A stretch of 64,000 bases of DNA from contig OX421506.1 in assembly GCA_949126835.1 (NCBI GenBank), positions 31,777,378 to 31,841,377 on the forward strand, written 5' to 3'. The stretch comes from Anisus vortex. Taxonomy: Eukaryota > Mollusca > Gastropoda > Planorbidae. The notes below the pieces were generated by a model, which saw only the letters and a program-made list of their open reading frames with translations, was not told the DNA's origin and ran no database searches. The position numbers and the translations under genes are program-made. Every line of letters begins with the position of its first letter. The first letter of the stretch is position 1. This document shows positions 56,447 through 64,000 of the stretch, in pieces.

Positions 56447-57590
56447 GTGCTATTTCTTCACCAGTTACTTTCAATAATCGCGCAAGACTTCGGTCACGTG
56501 ACTGTAGAAAAAAAAGGGGGAGCGGAATATAAAGGGTGTGGGGGTGAGGGGGGGTGGGGGGCGTAATTGAGTTAGTGGTTATACTCTCATTCTATTTGGA
56601 TTGTCAAGGTGACCCCCAAAACATCTTATCAGTCAATAACAGCCTGTTTTTTGTTGATATTTTCCCGTTACATTTCACTATAATAAAAATGATATATTTT
56701 TTTTTGCCTTTCTTTTATCACACCAATATTGTACGTATAAAAAAGCGTATTTGAGTGCAATTTGCATGAACAGGGTGCTTGCTCTTTTATGTGGTGCTAA
56801 GTGCAGTCAGATTACGTCTGCACCAAACCCTATTTACCCCCTTCCTCCTTTCCTCAATTTCATCATATTAACCGCCAAATATTATTTTTTTTTGCTCTGC
56901 GATTCATCCGTTTATTTATTGCTTGATTTCATAGGCGTACCATCTTTTAGTGTGGGAATCAAAACTTGAAGTTTTTTTCAATGAATTTCCCAACTTAAAA
57001 AAACAACAACTTGATAATGAAGAATTCTCTAGACGATTTTCAACGTAAAGCGATCATTTTTATATTAAAAAAATTCTTGAGAATGCGAAATGAAATTAAA
57101 ACATTTGGTAAATATGTCTCCCTTCTCTCCCCTATTTCGGAGTTTAACCAGAAATATATATTGCTATTTGTTTCCTTCTGCCACCACCTCCCCCCCCCCC
57201 TCAGAATCCTTACGTCCCAAATTTTTTTGAGAAAATCAAGTACAATGATTTGGTGTAATGCAAACACGGTTCTATTGTTAAATTGTTATGACACTGATTG
57301 AATCCGTGTCACCCCCCCCCCCCCCAAATCCACTCCACCACCCCCCACCACTCATCGCAAGAGGGAAACAATAAGAATTCTGGGAAAGCCAAAGCGTTAA
57401 TGCCTTCCATAACTTCTCATAGTCATTGTACTCTGTCATGGTTAATCCATACACTCACACACAGATATAAATTTATTTTTTTTAAAAAGAAATTCATAAA
57501 GTGTCGGATACTTAGCTTGATCATAGAGCTGTAATGGCATTTCTAACATCTCGGTTCAGATCCCAGATACCGCTCCCATGGGGAAGAAAA
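56447..57590. other. unassigned DNA
   Basis: A G-rich patch (56537-56562) and C runs (57189-57201, 57311-57325). No gene is seen. Confidence 0.5.
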
Positions 57591-57748
57591 AAACTATCAT
57601 CATTATCATCATCCTCATTTCAATTGATTTCATTCTCTTAATTATCAGGGAATTATCACCATTATCATAATCTTTTTTATAATCATCGTTATTATTTGTC
57701 ATCATCACAATCATCAGCATCATCATTATTAGTATTATCATCATACCC
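57591..57748. repeat. degenerate ATC/ATT trinucleotide region
   Basis: ATCATCATTATC-type triplets with interruptions give the Met/Ile/Asp-rich frame on the minus strand. Confidence 0.75.
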
Positions 57749-57794
57749 AAAATTCAAATGATTTTGTAAAGCACTGACAGTTAATGTCCAGGGC

Positions 57795-57895
57795 AATACG
57801 TGATGGTCACACTCCCGGCTAGTGCCAACGCACGAGTCCTGACCCAATTAAGCATTGTGCCAGGCCACACAATCTCTTTTGTATGCCTGTGCAAT
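57795..57895 (+). mobile_element. SINE family A fragment, degenerate
   Basis: GCATTGTGCCAGGCCACACA and TTTGTATGCC resemble the 3' half of the family. The left part resembles a decayed head (CACGAGTCCTGACCC). Confidence 0.4.
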
Positions 57896-59515
57896 GGGAT
57901 GGGAGTGTTCTAGAAACCGTCTGAACTCAAGATCCACTGTCTCCTTAGACAAGACATAGCACGGTTCTAAGATATAAATTGATGGTTTACTTTTAATTAT
58001 TTGAAATATCTATATATTTTGTGTGAGTGTATCAAAATCGCTGTTCACATCAAGACTTGGGGGGGGGGGGGGGGGGGGGGTACAAAATGAATTTGAAGCC
58101 TTTTTTAAGTGTACGACTACGTTCAAGCATCTAATCTTGGAATAATAATAAAAAATAAGAAGTTGACTGGGGTTAGAGATGTTAGTATAAGGAGTGCATC
58201 AGAAAAAGAGAAATCTAGTTGTTTTTTTTTTCAGAAGTTTTCTTTCCTTATTTCATCTTTTGCTGGCTCTTTGATTTCCCAGACTTCCACTGGAAGATGT
58301 CACGTGGTATATAAAAAAAGGGGGGGGTGCTCTCTCGGGTTTATCTAGTCTGCTTGTCTGTCTTTCCGCATGTATGTCTCTCTTCATTTTCTTTAATTTT
58401 TTTTTTATTGTCTGAAAAGGTCCCTGCGTCTGCTTGTCTGTCCGTAGGTCTGTTTCCCGATATCACTATGTACCTTCTATTTTAATTGTCTGTCTGACAC
58501 GTAGGTCTGCAAAAAAAAAAAAAAAGAAATTTATGTATATTCTGCGTGCACAAATTCATTCGCACTAGTTTTGATATCTAAGCCTATTTATACGCACTAT
58601 CTACCTTTGCTTCAAAATAATCCGTTCGTATTTTAAAAAACACACACACACTCACAGCAACATATATTTCTTGCTTGTTTATCTGGTTAATTAGAGTCTA
58701 ATGACGAAACAAATTTATGTTTCCTGTATTCGTCTTATCTGTCCGTTAGTCCGCGCGTGCTCGCACGTAAACCTTTTCTTTTTTAAACTTTGAACATAGT
58801 AAAATGTACAACTTTGACTTTCGTCTTGTTTTTTCGACATAGATCTGTGTTTTTTTAAGTTGTTAAATTTTGATGTAAAAAATTGAAGTGATTTTTTTTT
58901 GTGTGTGTGGAAATGTTACTCATTTTTCTCGACCAGAAAGTCCCCCCCCCCACCCCCACCCCCCCACCCCACCTCTCCCCCCCCCCCTTCCTTTCAGACC
59001 ATTCGTTGTTTGATCTTTAAAAAAGGTTAGACCCATCTTCTTTTTGTTTTGAAAGTCTACTCTATCAGATTTCATATCATCCAGGTTTCCGATATGGTAT
59101 CCCGAGTTGCTGCTACGTCCGAAATAATTTCGTGTGACTTTTAGTTGTTTTAGCAAATGAAAAATAAACAGGTCGCAGGTCACAGTGTACAGAGAGCGTA
59201 AAGTCAATAACAAGGAAAGATAGTCCCTGGTGGGTGAAGGGAAGAGGGGGTCATGTTACAGTTGATGCAAATGTCCATCTTCAACGAATATATATTTCCC
59301 TCCAACTGGCTTTCTAATGTCGTATCTTCTTAAAATTTCTGGCGTAGTCTTCAGTCCTGGTGAGAGAAAAGGGGAAATAATTACAATACTAGGTTTAGTC
59401 TAAATGTATCAACATATAATAACATAATAATATAATAATACCAAAAAATTTTTTATTAAATATAAATTATTATAGTAATAAATAATATATTTAAAAAAAT
59501 AATAATTTTATATTA
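57896..59515. other. unassigned DNA with long homopolymers
   Basis: A 22-base G run is at 58059-58080, a 15-16 base A run near 58511-58525 and C-rich runs at 58943-58988. No gene is seen. Confidence 0.5.
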
Positions 59516-59760
59516 TAGACGCTCCTTCTATAAAGAAGACTATTGCGTCCTACGCTCATCCATGTTCCGAGTCGAGTCTTGCATTTTTATTAGTGTTTTA
59601 AATGATGTTAAAGTTAATGACATTCCTGGTTTGTTCATGCAACCCACTCCATGCCCGAATGCCACTCGCGAAGAAAGAGTCTACTTATACACATTTGTTC
59701 TCGCATAAGGGATAAGGAAATTTTTTTTTGTCCTTATGTTTATCCGATCATGCAACAGGT
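59516..59760 (+). repeat. interspersed repeat family B, longer copy
   Basis: It aligns with 29332-29461 (GCTCCTTCTATAAAGAAGAC, TATTGCGTCCTACGCTCATCC, AGTGTTTTAAATGATG, CCTGGTTTGTTCATGCAACC). It extends rightward through ACATTTGTTCTCGCATAAGG. Confidence 0.6.
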
Positions 59761-59893
59761 TGTAATTGTGTTGTATTTCTAAATTAGAATTTAATGCCTT
59801 ATGTATTATTACTACTTTACTCTTTGCCCTTCTGTCCTCTAGTGTTTCTAGGTTTTGTGATTGAACTATTGGTGTTACTCTTGTCAGTAACAG

Positions 59894-60404
<511 letters not shown>

Positions 60405-60905
60405 TAGGAAGATGATTGATGTCTGATTCGATGTGTGATTGGATGTGTGATTGGATGTCTGATGTGTGATTGGATGTCTGATGTGTGATTGGATGTCTGA
60501 TGTGTGATTGGATGTGTGATTGGATGTCTGATGTGTGATTGGATGTGTGATTGGATGTCTGATGTGTGTTTGGATGTGTGATTGGATGTCTGATGTGTGA
60601 TTGGATGTGTGATTGGATGTCTGATGTGTGTTTGGATGTGTGATTGGATGTCTGATGTGTGATTGGATGTGTGATTGGATGCCTGATGTGTGATTGGATG
60701 TCTGATTGGATGCCTGATGTGTGATTGGATGCCTGATGTGTGATTGGATGTCTGATTGGATGCCTGATGTGTGATTGGATGTCTGATGTGTGATTAGATA
60801 TTGGATGTGTGATTGGATGTCTGATGTGTGATTGGATGTGTGATTGAATATGTCATACGTGATTAGATATCTGATAACTGATTGGATGTCAGAAGTGATT
60901 GATTG
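60405..60905 (+). repeat. compound minisatellite of 12 and 19 bp units
   Basis: TGTGATTGGATG (12) and TCTGATGTGTGATTGGATG (19) alternate in a higher-order pattern for about 500 bp. Units diverge toward 60850-60905. Confidence 0.93.
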
Positions 60906-62514
60906 TCTGGTGTTTGATCGGATATCTTACGCTAGATTGGGTGTACGATTGACTGTGTGATTGGGTGACTTGATTTCCGAATGAGTGTAAAATTTGATCG
61001 TCTGTTATGAGCTTGGGATGTCCTGGTCTGTGCTAGGACGTCTCATTGTGTGATTAGATGCACTGTTCAATCTTGGAAGATGTTTGTGTGATATTTCATA
61101 CGACGCCTGATGTCTTATTAAATATCTCTGTGCGTGTGTGTGTGAGTGTGTGATCGGATGTGTAATGTATTTCTGAGCGTGTCTGGCTGTACTTACATAG
61201 ACACTCTGTACACGGCAAGGGAACCTGCTCCCCTCCCCCTTTGACTAGCAGAAAGATTGGAGATTTATCTGTGTGGTAGACGAAACGAACATTGAAAAAC
61301 AAAATATGATGAGGCGGAGTGGGGGGGGGATTAATATACTGGGGGAGGGGTGGGTGGAGGCGAGCCGCTTTCCAATTCATCTTTCTCTGACTGGGTGCCT
61401 GCGGGGAATAGAGTAAATCTCTTTTTCTTATGCTGAGAAAGCTGTTGGTACAATTCGGGCGTTCTGGAAGGGAGGGGAGGAGGTTTAGTAGGGGCTGGGC
61501 AGAGGGGAGGGGGATTGTTATAGTTTGCAAACAGGGTTTAGACTGTGGTACCGTTGGTAGTATCTCTAGTAGTTTATCAATACCATTAGGTTCCAAGGGG
61601 AAATTTTCTCTCTAGTGCTTCAATGTGTTTGCCCTCAGTGTGAGTCGCCCCAACGGTTGCTTCTGAAGACCTGATGTTAGTGAAATATAAGAGAAACACA
61701 AAAATAAGTATACACTGTCTGTGGCATTGTTGATAGTGAAGCATAACGTTCAAGTATATGTAATAGAGTAAAGAGTAAAATATAAAGAGGACCAAGTAGG
61801 AAAATGGAGGGAATAGAAATAGAGGAAGGATCCTACACTCTATGACTGTATGACTGCACCTATCTCTTGCTATACACATTTAGAGTTTGCTCGGTACAAT
61901 AGCTTGGAAAGATACGTTATACAAATCAACACTAGTCTATACAAATCATCATCATTATCATCAAAATTGTAATCAATTAAACAAGGCTGCTGACATAGTT
62001 TAAGAGGGTGTTTTTATTTTGATAGTAAATTTAAAGTATCAAATGCCCTTCAACCCCCCCCCCCCCCCCCCCAAGCCCACTTAGCTATATGACTAATTGA
62101 AAATGTGTTAAATAAATATGTTTAGGATAATCTTGGGAAAAGTTTCATTAATTTTATAATTATTTCAGAGTAATAGTTGCCTTGCATGTATTATTATTAT
62201 TATCAGCTGGTGCAAATGTATTAACTTTTTCAAGCTACACAATCCGCTTTCAACTCTACGTAATTGTAACTGTTAAAATGTATGATGTTTCCGTTTATAT
62301 CTAATGATAATTTGTACATTTTCTTTTTTCTTTTATAGGTAAGTGCATCTCTTAGACAACAGTTGTGTATGTGTGTGTTGGGTACCAATAGTCAATGGGT
62401 GGTGTATGTACCAACATACTCTTAAGGGTAATACAAGTGCAAGCGCCCTCTGGTTCTAAATATGGGATTAATGTGCTTTGTATCAGATCTAAAGGTAAGA
62501 GACTCACTTTATAT
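60906..62514. other. unassigned DNA
   Basis: A TG patch (61133-61153), a G-rich patch (61319-61356) and a 19-base C run (62054-62072). The 166-codon minus frame at 61096-61596 shows no domain. No gene is seen. Confidence 0.5.
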
Positions 62515-62838
62515 CAGGGGTATCAAACTCGAATGAAGGCGTGTGCCATTTTATCACTTAAGAGATGTGTCAAGAGCCGCACCCCCCTCCCCCCTCACAC
62601 CAACAACCCGACCCTGGTAAAAAAAACAACAACCTTTTTATACATCCTAACTTATTGTACTACTTATCACTAGTAATAGATATGTAACGTATATAAAACT
62701 AACAATACAATTTAATGCGAATCTGTATAGCTGTCTGAATTTCACGAATAGTACATTTTTTGTAAGCTTACTGGCGGCCCCAAAAAATCCACTTGGTGGG
62801 CCGCATGCGGCCCGGGGGCCACGTGTTTGAGACCCCTG
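62515..62838. mobile_element. hAT-type MITE, CAGGGGTATCAAACTC family
   Basis: The left end CAGGGGTATCAAACTC is inverted at right as GTGTTTGAGACCCCTG. The flanks CTTTATAT and CTTTAGAT match at 7 of 8. The subterminal GGTGGGCCGCATGCGGCCC is strongly palindromic. There is no transposase frame. Confidence 0.88.
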
Positions 62839-62889
62839 CTTTAGATATTCAAGAAAAAAACAGGTTTGGTGTTGGGGCGCTTCTGTCTT

Positions 62890-63010
62890 AGAAGGAAGAG
62901 AAAGCCCGATTGTCCAAGCTAAACCGCATGCTCTTCACAACAGTATGCACGCCAGTTTAACACTGTGTTGGCCACGCATTCCTACTTGTGTGCCAACTGG
63001 TAAGCATTGC
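62890..63010 (+). mobile_element. SINE-like fragment, degenerate
   Basis: AACACTGTGTTGGCCACGCATTCC and TTGTGTGCC resemble the 3' half of SINE family A. A similar phrase, GCATTGTGTTAGACACACAATC, appears near 63080. Confidence 0.35.
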
Positions 63011-63689
63011 TCCCCCAGACACTCGATGTTTTTTAATAGTTATTTTTTATATGTTTCATAACCAACTGATATATTTTGGCATTGTGTTAGACACACAATC
63101 AATCAGCCCTTTTTGTGAGACCATGTAAAACCTGACCCAAATCCATGTTATTATAGACTAGCAGAAGTATTCACGAAAAACGTTTTCTCTTTTCTTTCTT
63201 TCTTCTGCATAACATTTCATTCTTCCCCACCCGTGGCGATGGCAGGGCGCCCAACTATGTATGAGCTCTGTTGGGGGATCTGGTTGGGGAGTGAGTTGTT
63301 TTTTTTTTTAACCATATGTTGCAGGAGAAAACAGACGAAAAAGGAAACTCAAACAGGTGAATCTTAAAAAAAAAAAGTTTTATTGTTGGGGCGACCACGC
63401 CACCTGTTTCACAGGGCGCGCACACACGCGCCTCCCCCCCCCCCGCCCCTATCCTATCTTGCTCTGCCCCGCGCATCTAAAAGAAAACACTTTGTGTCTG
63501 CGCATTCGGAAGTACAATGTCTATCCGTTTGTCCGTTTCTTTGTAGCTTCCCCCCCCCCCCTCTCCATCTTTCCGACGTAATTAAATCTAATCTTTTGCA
63601 CCAGACTCTACTCTGTAAAGTTTCGCGATCAATAAAACCAGACAGTAATTTTTATCAAAATAATATAATCTCTCTTTACTGATACAGTT
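63011..63689. other. unassigned DNA
   Basis: C runs near 63426-63435 and 63550-63559 and an A run near 63367-63377. No gene is seen. Confidence 0.5.
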
Positions 63690-64000
63690 GTCTCCCTTGC
63701 TGACCATGAAATTATTTTTCATTGCCTGGACATGAAATTGTCTTCCTCTAGCTGGCCATGAAATCATCTCCCCTTACTGTTCATGAAATTATCTCCCCTT
63801 ACTGTTAATGACGTTATCTCCCCTTGCTGATCGTGAGATTATCTCCCTTGCTGGTCATGAGATTATTTCCCTTGCTGGTCATGAGATTATCTCCCTTGCT
63901 GGTCATGAGATTATCTCCCTTGCTGGTCATGAGATTATTTCCATTGTTGGTCATGAGATTATCTCTCTTGCTGGTCATGATATTATGTCCATTGCTGGGC
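63690..64000. repeat. 24 bp minisatellite running off the window edge
   Basis: CTTGCTGGTCATGAGATTAT plus CTCC units, about 13 copies, better conserved to the right. The array continues past the window. Confidence 0.93.

Noticed and set aside
63690..64000. Regular short repeats that could suggest a CRISPR array (also 293-515 and 56107-56446)
   Set aside because: The units are directly adjacent with no unique spacers, and the context is eukaryotic. They are minisatellites.

Overview
The window is animal nuclear DNA. It has no bacterial-type operons or dense genes, is A+T-rich by eye, and is packed with microsatellites, minisatellites, long G or C homopolymers, tRNA-derived SINEs, hAT-type MITEs and three LTR retrotransposons. 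An invertebrate, possibly a mollusc, fits the retroelement and SINE content, but nothing here fixes the species. I recognise no conserved cellular protein-coding gene. Two short stretches (30280-30609 and 46999-47238, both minus strand) could be host exons, and both calls are weak.

Layout. 1-8926 is repeat-rich non-coding DNA: a 22-23 bp minisatellite, SINE copies, a hAT MITE, a ~374 bp tandem duplication, a GATA-type array and a degenerate CGTAA minisatellite. 8927-13700 is a complete non-coding LTR element (minus orientation, two 1314 bp LTRs, 5 bp target duplication, no ORF of note). 13701-20382 holds simple repeats, a MITE, a tRNA-like sequence and a second tRNA-derived SINE. 20383-26742 is a minus-strand non-autonomous gypsy-type element with two 627 bp LTRs and one 916-codon ORF (gag, protease, remnants of integrase). 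26743-37953 contains SINEs, three MITEs (one with a nested SINE), a candidate host exon, pyrimidine tracts and TCTA arrays. 37954-45681 is a complete plus-strand element with two 991 bp LTRs and a single 1622-codon gag-pol ORF. 45682-64000 is again non-coding: TCTA, TC, ACTC and TA arrays, minisatellites of 23, 12/19, 24 and ~62 bp, SINE copies and a hAT MITE.

The three LTR elements cover about 18.9 kb (29%). In each, the two LTRs look identical by eye, so all three insertions appear recent. The 7.7 kb element has Ty3/gypsy-type RT and integrase but the domain order protease-integrase-RT-RNase H, as in Gmr1-type elements. The 6.4 kb element belongs to the same lineage (same SAP-like N-terminus, CCHC knuckle, protease and integrase tail). 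It has lost RT, RNase H and most of integrase, and its ORF ends in a hydrophobic helix. Both of these elements sit inside GATA/TATC-type microsatellites. The plus-strand element carries a perfect tRNA-Pro primer site. The non-coding element carries a near match to the same primer, so related machinery may serve several families; this is inference.
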